A stretch of DNA of 15,939 bases from JBLNBU01 sp050260215 (GTDB lineage Bacteria > Pseudomonadota > Alphaproteobacteria > Rhodospirillales > Magnetospirillaceae): contig JBLNBU010000160.1 in the NCBI GenBank assembly GCA_050260215.1, positions 1 to 15,939 of the forward strand, in the 5' to 3' direction. The position numbers and the translations under genes were made by a program. Of this stretch, positions 1 to 9,300 are shown one piece after another. The notes under the pieces were generated by a model that was not told the DNA's origin, made no database searches, and saw only the letters and a program-made list of their open reading frames with translations. How positions within the stretch are numbered: position 1 is the stretch's first letter; each line of letters opens with the position of its first letter.

Positions 1-1259
1 GTCTGGAAGGCCACCAGCACGCCGATGGTGATATCGCCCGACATCACCCGCATGCCCCCGACCGTGAACAGTGCCGCGGTGGCGATGCCGTTGATCGCCA
101 CCGGTACGGCCTGCAACAGCAACCGGCTATGATGGAGGGGGTTGTTGAGGTTCTCCTGACGAGCCTTGAGGCCGGTGATCCGCTCGAACAGGAGCGACTC
201 TGTGCCGCTGGCCTTGTACTCGGCAATCATCCGCAGGCCGGACGCGGCGGCGCCACTGCCCTTGGTCTGCTGGATGACCACCGCCTGGTTCCGCTCGGCC
301 AGCGTCCGGGCCATGAACGCCAGCGCACCGAAATTGGCGGCGGCAAACAGCAGCGCCAGCAGCCCCAGATAGACGTCGAAATATAGCATCACCAGGGCGA
401 ACAGCACCGCGGAGGGCAATGCCAGGACGGCGGTGCCCATGCTGCCGGCCACCATCTGGGCCAGCGCTTCGGTCTGGGTGCCTCGGAAGGCCAGTTCGCT
501 GGGGCTGCGCTGGGCGAAAAAGGAAATGGGCAGCCGCAGCATCTTGCGCACCAGGGCGCTGGTCGACCCCACGGACAGCCGGGTTTCGAAGCGCAGCAGG
601 TAATGCTGCTCGAGCGCCGTCAGGGCGGCTTGGAACAATGCGGTGCCGGCCATGCCGACCAGCAGCGGCACCAGCCAGTGATCGAACTTCTTGACCAGGT
701 AGTAATCGGTGAAAAGCTTGCCGAAACTGGGCACCAGGATGCCCGGCACCGCCATGGTCAGGCTGACCAGGGCGATGAAGGTGATCGCGGCCCTGGATTC
801 CTCGAAGCGGCGGCGCAGGCCTGCGGTCACCGACGGGGCCTGGCCGGTGGCCTCGAACTCGGGCCCCTTCTTCATCACCAGCACCACGCCGGTGAAGTTG
901 CGGTCGAATTCGGACCACGACACGCTGCGCCGTCCCACCGCCGGATCGTTGAGGAAGACCCGGTCGCCCTTGAACCCTTCCACCACGACGAAGTGGTTGA
1001 AAGCCCAGAAGGCGACGAAGGGGACGGGAAGGGTGCGCGCCGCCTCCAGTTCCACCTTGTAGCCGTCGGCCTCGAGCCCGTGGCGCCGGGCTGCCCGCAC
1101 CACGTTGCTGGCCCGGCTGCCGTCGCGGGACACGCCGCAGTCGATGCGCAATTGCTCCAGGGGGATCCAGCGGCCGTGGTAGCCGAGGATCATGCCCAGG
1201 CAGGCGGCACCGCATTCGGTCCGCTCCATCTGCTGGACGACGGGGGTCCGCACCCGCAT
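1..1259 (-). CDS. C39 peptidase-containing ABC exporter, NHLP/NHLM bacteriocin-export type (C-terminus off window)
   Basis: Inner-membrane ABC exporter that should cleave a double-glycine leader and drive the substrate across the membrane. About 419 codons are visible; the frame is open to the window edge, so the rest of the membrane domain and the ATPase domain lie outside. Residues 8-130 form a C39 peptidase: Cys16 in TECGAACLGMI, His89 in FNHFVVVEG and Asp105 in LNDPAVG give an intact catalytic triad. Hydrophobic membrane segments follow at about 158-178, 194-216, 277-316 and 385-402. The ATG at 1259 is preceded by GGAGGG at 7-base spacing and lies 15 bases after the HlyD stop codon, so the two are co-transcribed. 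Family members are about 700 residues, so roughly 60% is seen. The likely substrate is the giant leader-bearing protein at the head of the same operon. The NHLP-type assignment rests mainly on the paired HlyD protein; the C39-ABC call itself is firm. Confidence 0.9.
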   Translation of the reverse strand, partial: MRVRTPVVQQMERTECGAACLGMILGYHGRWIPLEQLRIDCGVSRDGSRASNVVRAARRHGLEADGYKVELEAARTLPVPFVAFWAFNHFVVVEGFKGDRVFLNDPAVGRRSVSWSEFDRNFTGVVLVMKKGPEFEATGQAPSVTAGLRRRFEESRAAITFIALVSLTMAVPGILVPSFGKLFTDYYLVKKFDHWLVPLLVGMAGTALFQAALTALEQHYLLRFETRLSVGSTSALVRKMLRLPISFFAQRSPSELAFRGTQTEALAQMVAGSMGTAVLALPSAVLFALVMLYFDVYLGLLALLFAAANFGALAFMARTLAERNQAVVIQQTKGSGAAASGLRMIAEYKASGTESLLFERITGLKARQENLNNPLHHSRLLLQAVPVAINGIATAALFTVGGMRVMSGDITIGVLVAFQ

Positions 1260-1274
1260 TGGCCTGCCCTCCGT

Positions 1275-2519
1275 TCAGCGTGCGAACAGGGGCGCCAAAG
1301 GCGGCACCACCAGGCCGAGCAGGCGCTGCTCGCGGACGATGAACGCCGCCTCGCACGGGGTGCCGCTGTTGATGGCGGTGTTCGGCCCCTTCGAGGAGGT
1401 CCAGGCAAACCCGCTGCGGGTATCCGCTGTCTGCAGCTCGACGTTGACTTCGAAAGGCGCGCCCTGCTGCGACAGCTGCTTGACCAGCTGATCGTTCTTC
1501 AGCACCCGCATCATGCCCGCCGTGGTGGCCGGCGCGTCGGAGACCGAGATCACCTTGCCGACGATGAAGCCGTATTCGCTGGATTGCACCGAGGCCGGCC
1601 CAACGTCGACCCGCATGCCCGGCTTGACCTCCTTGCCGTTCTCGGGCGGCACGAAGACCACGGCCACCACCCGCTTGTCGCCGTCGTCGCCTCGCACCAG
1701 CGAAACCATCGGATTGCCCACTTCCACGTATTCGCCCTGGCCGTACTTCACCTCGATGACGCGGCCGGTATAGGGGCTGCGCACCTCGGTGTTGTTGGTC
1801 AGCAACTGCCTGGTCTCGGTGACGTCGGCCGAAAGGCGGGCGATCTCCTCGCGCACCTGGCCCAGTTCCTTCTGCCGCTGCACGTCCTGCAGCTTGAGAT
1901 CGTTCTGCGCCTGAGTGAACTCGTTGCGGGCCGACGCGATCTGGTCGACCACGGTTGTCAGCTCGGCCTTGTTGCGCAGCACCGTCTCCTTGGCGACGTA
2001 GCCCTGGTCCAGCATGCGCTCGAAGTTGGCGTCGCGTTCGGCCAGCCAGTGCTGGCGCTCGGTCAGGATGGTGATCCGCTGCTTGGCGGCCTGGACCTTG
2101 GCTGCCGCCACCGCGCTCTGCGCATCGGCGGCCTCGCGGTTGTAGTTGACCAGCCGGCTTTCACGGTCCTTGGCCTCGCGAAGGGACACCTCCTTGACCG
2201 AAAGCTGGGACTCGAGGTCGGGCTGGCTGATGCGGGCGATCATGTCGCCCTTGTTGACCATATCGCCCGGGCGAACCCTCATCTCGATGACCCGGCCGCG
2301 GCTGGACAGGGTGATGTCGGCCACGCCCGCCTCTCCCAGCAGGATACCGCGCGCCTTGACCTTGATGGGGATGTCGGCGACGGCGCTCCACACGGTGGCG
2401 ATGAGCACCATCGCGCCCAGCACGCCCAACTGGATCCAGCCGGCCGACGCCGTCACCCCCATGGCCTCGTCCAACGGATCGGGCCCGCTCGATTCCTCCA
2501 GCGCCTTTTGCCGAAACAT
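1275..2519 (-). CDS. HlyD-family adaptor of an NHLP/NHLM-type secretion system
   Basis: Periplasmic adaptor (membrane fusion protein) that would link the ABC exporter to an outer-membrane channel. The protein has 414 residues. A cytosolic N-terminus (FRQKALEESSGPDPLDEA) resembles the start of NHLM-type HlyD proteins. One transmembrane helix follows at about 28-48. The first lipoyl-like half is at about 60-105, with GRVIEMRVRPGDMVNKGD typical of the fold. A long charged coiled coil spans about 105-245. The second lipoyl half starts at RSPYTGRV (247-254) and a beta-rich C-terminus completes it. The ATG at 2519 is preceded directly by AAGGAGGGGG. It lies 39 bases after the 107-residue protein and 15 bases before the exporter, which places it inside the operon. 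No outer-membrane TolC gene is visible; a housekeeping TolC or one beyond the left edge would be needed. Confidence 0.92.
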   Translation of the reverse strand: MFRQKALEESSGPDPLDEAMGVTASAGWIQLGVLGAMVLIATVWSAVADIPIKVKARGILLGEAGVADITLSSRGRVIEMRVRPGDMVNKGDMIARISQPDLESQLSVKEVSLREAKDRESRLVNYNREAADAQSAVAAAKVQAAKQRITILTERQHWLAERDANFERMLDQGYVAKETVLRNKAELTTVVDQIASARNEFTQAQNDLKLQDVQRQKELGQVREEIARLSADVTETRQLLTNNTEVRSPYTGRVIEVKYGQGEYVEVGNPMVSLVRGDDGDKRVVAVVFVPPENGKEVKPGMRVDVGPASVQSSEYGFIVGKVISVSDAPATTAGMMRVLKNDQLVKQLSQQGAPFEVNVELQTADTRSGFAWTSSKGPNTAINSGTPCEAAFIVREQRLLGLVVPPLAPLFAR

Positions 2520-2558
2520 CCCCCCTCCTTCCCTTCGCCCCCTGCGAAAGAGCCCTCG

Positions 2559-2882
2559 CTATTCTTTGCGCGCTGCTTCCTTGTAAACCTCCTCGACGGG
2601 CGTCCACTGCCGGACGCCATTCAGGATCGTCTGGGGGATGGCGGTCATGAACTCGGAATAGAGCTTGTTGACTTCGGCGTACTTCTCCTCGGCAGGAAAG
2701 GTCGGCAGGGCGCCCAGCGTCTCGACCAGCTTGGCCAAGGTGGCCTCGATCGCCTCCTTGGGCAGCTTGCCGTAGACGTTCAACAGGCGAAGCATGGCCA
2801 ACTGCGAATGAGCCAGTCCGATCATCATGTAGCCCGACGGATCGACCATCCCGTCCAGGCCGGCATTTTCCGCTTCACTCAT
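2559..2882 (-). CDS. Small unknown protein (107 aa) of the giant-protein secretion operon
   Basis: I do not recognise a family. From the ATG at 2882 the product has 107 residues, is predicted mostly helical, and shows no signal peptide, membrane segment or double-glycine leader. Its central part (MLRLLNVYGKLPKEAIEATL and on) looks like amphipathic helices, with a PTFPAEEKY turn after it. An in-frame GTG at 2894 would add four residues. The ATG is preferred because GGGGGA sits five bases upstream. The start overlaps the stop of the 145-residue gene (ATG and TGA within eight bases), which suggests translational coupling. Its place between the giant secreted protein and the exporter genes suggests a cytosolic partner of the giant protein, such as a chaperone, a secretion adaptor or, if the giant protein is a toxin, an immunity factor. 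This is inference from position only. Confidence 0.8.
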   Translation of the reverse strand: MSEAENAGLDGMVDPSGYMMIGLAHSQLAMLRLLNVYGKLPKEAIEATLAKLVETLGALPTFPAEEKYAEVNKLYSEFMTAIPQTILNGVRQWTPVEEVYKEAARKE

Positions 2883-3312
2883 GGTTTCCCCCACTCTTCA
2901 GATTACCGGCCGCGATATCGGCCGCCAGCTTACGTTCCGCCGCCTTGCTCAACTGCTTGAGCATCACCTGGGCCTTCGCCTCGGTCAGGCGGAGGTGGCG
3001 AACCAGCTTGAGCAAACGGCGCGGCGCCCAGGCCAAGGCCGCGCGCCGGCGTTCCTCGTGGGCATCCCGGATCTGCCGCTCGTCCTCGGTGCGGGCCTCG
3101 GGCAGCGGCGGCAAGGGCCAGGTCTTCATCAGTTCCTCGACGCCGATCAGGGCCGCCTCAAGAAGCTGGAGGTTCACCTGGCCGCCGACCGCCAGCAGCT
3201 CGATCAGCAGTTCCTCGACGCGGATGGCCCCCTCGAGGCCCACCACCTTGGGCTGAAGGTTAAAGGGCAGCGCTGCCTGCACCTTTTCAATGGGCAGCAT
3301 GTCGATGGTCAT
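2875..3312 (-). CDS. Small unknown helical protein (145 aa) directly downstream of the giant gene
   Basis: I do not recognise a family. The 145-residue product is Leu-, Glu- and Arg-rich and looks all-helical and cytosolic. The N-terminal half is acidic to neutral (VEELLIELLAVGGQVNLQLL at about 32-51). A proline-rich link, TWPLPPLPEA, sits in the middle. The C-terminal half is strongly charged and basic (EERRRAALAWAPRRLLKLVR), ending in Lys/Arg-rich helices. The ATG at 3312 has GGAGGGG upstream and follows the giant gene's stop by 21 bases. Its own stop overlaps the start of the 107-residue gene, so the two products are probably made in similar amounts. An internal AVGG is not a leader: the Glu falls at -7 instead of -8 and the site lies far from the N-terminus. 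A partner role for the giant protein (chaperone, adaptor or immunity) is inferred from gene order. Confidence 0.82.
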   Translation of the reverse strand: MTIDMLPIEKVQAALPFNLQPKVVGLEGAIRVEELLIELLAVGGQVNLQLLEAALIGVEELMKTWPLPPLPEARTEDERQIRDAHEERRRAALAWAPRRLLKLVRHLRLTEAKAQVMLKQLSKAAERKLAADIAAGNLKSGGNHE

Positions 3313-3333
3313 TGTCTTCCCCTCCCCCCAATC

Positions 3334-6300
3334 TTAGGCGCCGGCCTTGAAGTACGGGCTGATGTGGGCCTTCTGTCGATCCTCCTCCGAGCCGTTGATG
3401 AGGTCGTCGAAGGCGTTCCAGATGGCTGCGGCGGTCTGGCCGATGCCGAGGATGAACCCTGCCGGTATCCCCAGCGTGACTGCCGCCCAAACGTCGGCGT
3501 CGCTGTTGGCGTCGTGGAGCATCTTCGCCATGTAGCCGACGCCGTTGGCGACGATGTTGGCTGCCAGGACGACGCCGTTGAGCCCGGGGACCTCCATGGC
3601 GGCGACCGAGAAGACGGCAAGGGTGTCGGTGATCATGCCGCCGATCGACAAGGCGCCCCCCAGGATGGTGGCCACGTCATGCATGGGACCGGAACTGTTG
3701 CTGGCACCGAACACGTCGGCGAGCACCGTGGCGCCGGCGATTCCCATGCCGATGATCGACCCGACGTTCGACACTTTGCCGAAGGTGCTGAGCTCCGTTA
3801 ATTTGAGGTCGAAAACCGCGCGCATGGCATGGAAATCAGAATTGAGGAACGACATCGAATCGGCGGCCAGCGTCGTGGCCGTGTCGGTCATTCTCTGCAA
3901 CTGATCGGTGCTGAGATAGCGATCGGTGTTGAAGTCCCACAGCTTCATCCGTGCGACGGTGGCTTTCAGTTCGTCCGGGTCGTAATGACCGGCCCCGTAT
4001 CTTTCCGCCTTTTCCAAGACGCCGGTGGGATCGAGCACCTGCATGACGTGCTTCATGGTGTCGGCATGGGTGGCCGAGCGCATGGCTCCGAGCAGATTGA
4101 GCTCCGAGACCTCGCGGTAGACCAGAAGGGCAGTACCTGAGTCCGTGGCCTTCGCCAGGTCGGCCAGCATGTCGAAGGTCTTGCCGCTGAGCATTTGCGA
4201 GATGTTGCCGACGTTCTGGACCAGCCAGTCTGCGGCCTTCTCGAGAACCGTTCCGTGCAGCAGCGCCGTCGCACCGGAAGTGGACCCGGTGGTGAGGTAG
4301 GTGTTGACGATCTGCTGGAGCTGCTGGGCGCCGTTCTGCGCTTCGAACAAGCCCTGGCTCACCAGGTCGAACAGCTGGTCGACCGAATTGATGACGTCAT
4401 GGGGATCCTGGTAGCGGTGGCCCCAATCCAGGTAGTGGCCGCCGCCAGCTTTGGCGAACTCGTCCCTGTCGCTCATGATCGTGCCGCTCTGATTGCGGTA
4501 GTCGGCGATCGACTCGATCAGATGCATGACGTTCTGAGTGTTCAGCGGCTTGCCGCCCTGGCCATCGAGGGCGATGGACGCCCCGATACCTCGCGCGATC
4601 TCACTGGAATGGCGGACCGCCAGTGCCAGCGCCTCATCATGGTCGTGCGGGTGCTGGGCGGCGTCGGCGCCCCCGCCCGAGGATCGCAGCTCGAACAGCG
4701 AGTAGAGGTCGGCATAGACCTTGTCGCCGATCAGCGTCGCGCCGCCGCCGGCCCGCTGGGCGAATTTCGCGTTGAGGTCGGCGATCAGGGCCTCGGCGGC
4801 CTGCAGGGCGGTGGAGACGTTGTAGTCGGCGTGCCACTGGTCGTTGACCGCCGTCTGCTGGTAGACCGCCGAATAAGCCTGCGAGTTGTAGTCGTTCAGG
4901 ATGCCCTGGGTGATGGTGCCGGCCTGGAGGCGTTCCTGGACGATGGTCCGGATGGCATTCACCTGGTCGGTGGGAGCGCCCTGGCAGAGGTCGAGCAGCC
5001 GGGCCTCGAGCCCGGCCATCGGGCCATCCGTCAGCGCCCAGTCGACCGGGCGGTGGTTGACCAGCCTGACGATTTCCTGGTTGAGCCCGGGGGTCGAGGC
5101 GCCAAGGCTGACCAGTGCATCCAGCGGATTGCCGTGGTTGGCCACGGCGGTATGCACGACATCGAGGAAGAACAGTTGGTCCGCGACCGCGCGCTGGTCC
5201 GGATCGGTCACCGAGGTCCTGGTGTTGAGGACGTGGTCGACGATGGTCGAGGTGGACAGGCACTGCAGCGCCGCCCGTGTCACGCCCGACGCCAGTGTGT
5301 GGTCCTCCAGACTGGCCGAAACCTCCTTCCAGAAGCTGGTGTCGGTGCCATAGGCCGACTGCAGCGCCGTCACCGCGGCCGAATGGACGGTCTGGGCCGA
5401 GTAATTGGCTGACCCGTGCCCGGCCAGGGAGATCAGGGCGATCGAGTTGCTCAGTCCGTCCGCCGCCGCGATGTCCTTGGCGAAGGACAGGGCGTTGGCG
5501 ACGCTCAGGGTCCCCCGGTTGGCCTGCTCGGCGAGGATCTCGCCGACATCGGCCATGCTGATGCCCTTGGTGGTCAGGCAGGTGGTCAACCCCATCTTGA
5601 GGTCGTCCACCGTCATGTGGTTCTCGGCGATGGCCTTGTGCAGGTCGTCCTCGAAGGAGGGTGATCCGTGCAGCAGCGAGGCGATGGCTGCCACGGCGCC
5701 ACCGCGCACCATGGCGCTGCCTTCGGACTCGATGAACTCCATCGCCACGTTCCACGGGCCCTTCTCGGCGCCCGCAAGCTCGACCATGGACGAGATGACC
5801 GACTGGACCCAGGCGTCGTCCACCACGCCCGGGCACAGGGTGCACACCTGTCCCAGGACGTCGGCGGCCTGGCGAATGGAGTTGCCGTTGGCCTGGATCA
5901 TCCAGGCCATGGAGGCGGCAACCGCGCTCGGCGTCAGATGGGCCAGCTCGTTGGCGCCCTCTTGCTTCATGCCGCTGTCGCCACGAAGGAGCATTTCGAT
6001 CGGCGCCACCTCGGGAGGCGCCCCGAAGGCCGCGACGGCGGCGCGAACCATGTTCACCGTCTGGTCGGGAAGGCCGCTTGCCAGGTCATTGCCCGCGGTA
6101 TGCGGCCCCAGCCCCAGGACGATGTCCATGGCCGTGTCCAGCGAGATGATGCCGTCCTTGGCCGCAAGGCCGATGGCATTGGCGAACGCAACGGCTCCGC
6201 TGGCACCGACGGGGCAGGAATTGACCAAGGTGGCCACATCCAATATCCCGCTGGCGACAAGTTCGGCATAGACGCCGCCGACTTCCCTCGGCCACGTGTT

Positions 6301-9300
6301 GGCCAAGCTGATCACAATGTCCTGGGCCTCGATGATGAAGTCGCCAGGAGTGCTCATATCGAAGCGGTAGGCGTTGAAGGAGGCCATGGCGCTCCAGTGA
6401 AGAACGCTGCCCCGTTCACTGTATGCCGCCAGGAGCATCGTGGTGACGCCCGCGGCTTGGCCGACATCGTTGGCAAAGGTGACGGCCAGATCACACGCCG
6501 TTTGCGAGAAGGCGGACTCTCCCTTCGCCTTTGCCAAAGCGACGAGCGCCTTCATGGCATCCGGCATCGCCACTGACTCGATGGCAGCGGGCAGCATGTC
6601 GTGGTCGTAGGCATAGCTCATGGCCGCGCCCAAGAGCGGACCCTTGGTATTTTGGATCACCGCATGCAGCAATTCGGTGGCGTTGGCGCTACCCTCGACG
6701 GTGGCAAGCGCCGCATAGAGATCGGCCGCAGTTTGGGGCGAGTTGGGAGAGTCGGCTTCGCCGGCCAGGGCCTGGATCAGAACGTCGCGGGAAATCTTGC
6801 CGCTCTTCCGACCGGACTCCAGCCAGTCGGTGACGGCGGACTGGTCGACCCCCGCCCGGGCCACCGCCTCGGCCAGCCAGGCGCCCGCCTGATGCGGGTC
6901 GGCCTTGACCAGGGTGTAGAACTGCTCCTTGGCGGCCGCCTTGATGCCGCTGTCGCCGATGGCCCACAGGTGGAACAGTCCGGCCTCCGGCCCATGGGCG
7001 GAATCGACGACGGTGGCTGCGGCCGCGATCGAGGCCGCGCTCAGTACGGAGTTGCCCAGGCTGGTGCGAATGGCGAGCAGCGCATTGACCACGTCCGCGG
7101 CAGCCGTGCCGTCGGCGGCCATGGCCCTCAGCATGGAGTTGCCGAACGTTGTCGCGTTGGCGGTCACGGCTGCCGCAATATCGGCCGCAGCCAGGGTTTT
7201 GAGGTCGGCATCGCCATGGAGATAAAGCGCCATTGCGCCCACCCCGGTGGAAAGCCCGGCGCTGTCGGCGATGCCCTCGACCATGGTCCTGAAGTCGGAC
7301 GAGGCCAGATGGCCACCCACGCCGTCGTGCGGAATGGCCAGCATCTCGGAAATGGCCTGTCCCAGCGTCAGCGAGCCACCCTTGATGGCCGACGCGCACG
7401 CGGTGGACAGGGAGGACATGGCAATACCCCACGAGGCCGAAGCCGCTTCGGACTTCAACACCTCGACCAGCAAGGCGACCTTGTCGGCGGCGGGGATGGA
7501 ACTGGTATTGACCGCCTGCAGCATGTTTGGCGTCGTCAACAAGCTCACCGCCTGGGCGGCATCGATCTCACCTTCGTGGAACAACGAGGCTATCCCGGCC
7601 ACCTGCTCGGTCGTCCTGATCTTGGCGAGGGCGGATTGGCCGATGCTTTGCAGATCGCTGTTCGCGGAAAGGGTCTCAAAGATCGCCGCTGCCGAGGGCG
7701 GCATCCCAGCCGCCGACATCGCCGTCCTCAGGACACCATCGACCGTCGCCGCCGGAAGGGAGGGAATCCCCATGATCGCCGTCACCACCGGCTTGATCGT
7801 GACGACGCCACCCGAGATCTCGCTGCACAGGGCCGTTGCAAGGCTGACGACGGTGCCGGACGTCAAGGATCCCGCAGCCGCGTTGATCAGCCCGGCCACG
7901 TCGGCGCCGGTCAGGGCTCCGGTTCGCATGCACACGGCCAGCGCGTGCGCGGTCTTGGACTGCAGAGGGCCATTTATGTCTGCCGCGAATTCCGCCGGAC
8001 TGCCTTTCAGCACGGTGGCGAGTTCTGCGGCGGCAGCCGTTTCAAGAGAGCTTCCGCGGGCACAAAGACCCAGGAAACTCAGCGCCGCCTCGCTCTTGCC
8101 ATGCCCCGCGGTCGTCGCCACCGCCTCGACCAAAGAAAGCGCCGTCGCCGCCGTGATCGGCGAAGACACCTCCTCGGCCAGATCACGGATGGCGAGGCAG
8201 GCCCTGTCCATGGTGATCTTGCCGGCGGCTACGATGGTCGCCAGCGTCGAGGTCAGCGTGCCCGCCTGGTAGCCGGCGTCCACGGCGGCCTGGAACAGCC
8301 GTCCCTCGCCATGGTTGATGATCGCCGCCAGCGCGTCGCCGGCGTTCAGCCCCGCCGCCGACTGGATGGCGTTCATGGACTGCAGGGCGGCGGCAGGGGT
8401 CACCGCGCCGTTGGAATGGTCGATCTCGGAAGCCAGCAGACTGACCGCCGCATCCAGACTGAACTTCCCGGATTTGATGCCGCTGGAGAGCCAGGACTCG
8501 ACCTGCGCCTGGCTAAGCTTGTTGGCGGCGATCTCGGCCGCCATCCATTGGCCGGAGCCGGCGGGATGGCTGTTGATGTCGGCGAGCACGGCGGTCTGCA
8601 CTTCGGCCTTTACCTGGGCGTCGCCATGGTCAAGCGCGCACAGCCACCCCTTTTCGGCCGCCTGACCGCTATGGGTGGCGATGCTGACGAGGGCATCGAC
8701 CACGCCATGGGCAGAGAGAGAGTCCTCGCCCTTCAATGCATGGGCGGACGCCAGCGCCGCACCGACCTGGTCCAGGCTGAGGGAATTGGATGCCACCGCG
8801 CTTGCCAGCACGCTCGTGTATCCGGTGGCGCTGATCTTGAACGCGGCGACGATCTCGCCCGCGGCCGCATTCTGCGTGGCGGCATCCGCGTGGGAAAACA
8901 GGGCAATCGGCCCGCATTCCTTGGGCATCCCCGCCTTCACGGCGATGCTTTCCATCAGCGTGACGGCGCTTGCCGCAGTGAAGTGCGAACTGTCCCCCTT
9001 TTCAGCCTCGGCCAGCAAGGTGGCGACTTGGTCGAAACTGATCTTGTACTCGCGGATGGCAGTGCCGAACGATTTGGACAACGAGTCCATGTCCGTCTTG
9101 CTGGACTCGAAAAGGAAAGCGCCGACCTGCTGGGAATTGATGGAGTTTCCGGAAAACAGGGAAACTATGTGCGCCGCGATGGTTCCGTCGTCTTTGGAGA
9201 GGTTTTCGGCCAGCGCGTTCTTCAACGCGCTGGTCTGCGTCGACCGGCCCTCGAGTTGCTCCAGGGCGCTGGCAATCACGATGTCGCGGTCGACCTGGCC

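Noticed and set aside
603..2960. A 785-codon plus-strand open frame opposite the HlyD and exporter genes
   Set aside because: His/Gly/Leu/Asp-rich antisense composition typical of GC-rich shadow frames; the opposite strand has recognisable families with proper start sites.
3175..3220. AVGG in the 145-residue protein as a second double-glycine leader
   Set aside because: The site is at residues 41-44 with Glu at -7 rather than -8, and the preceding sequence does not fit the leader consensus.
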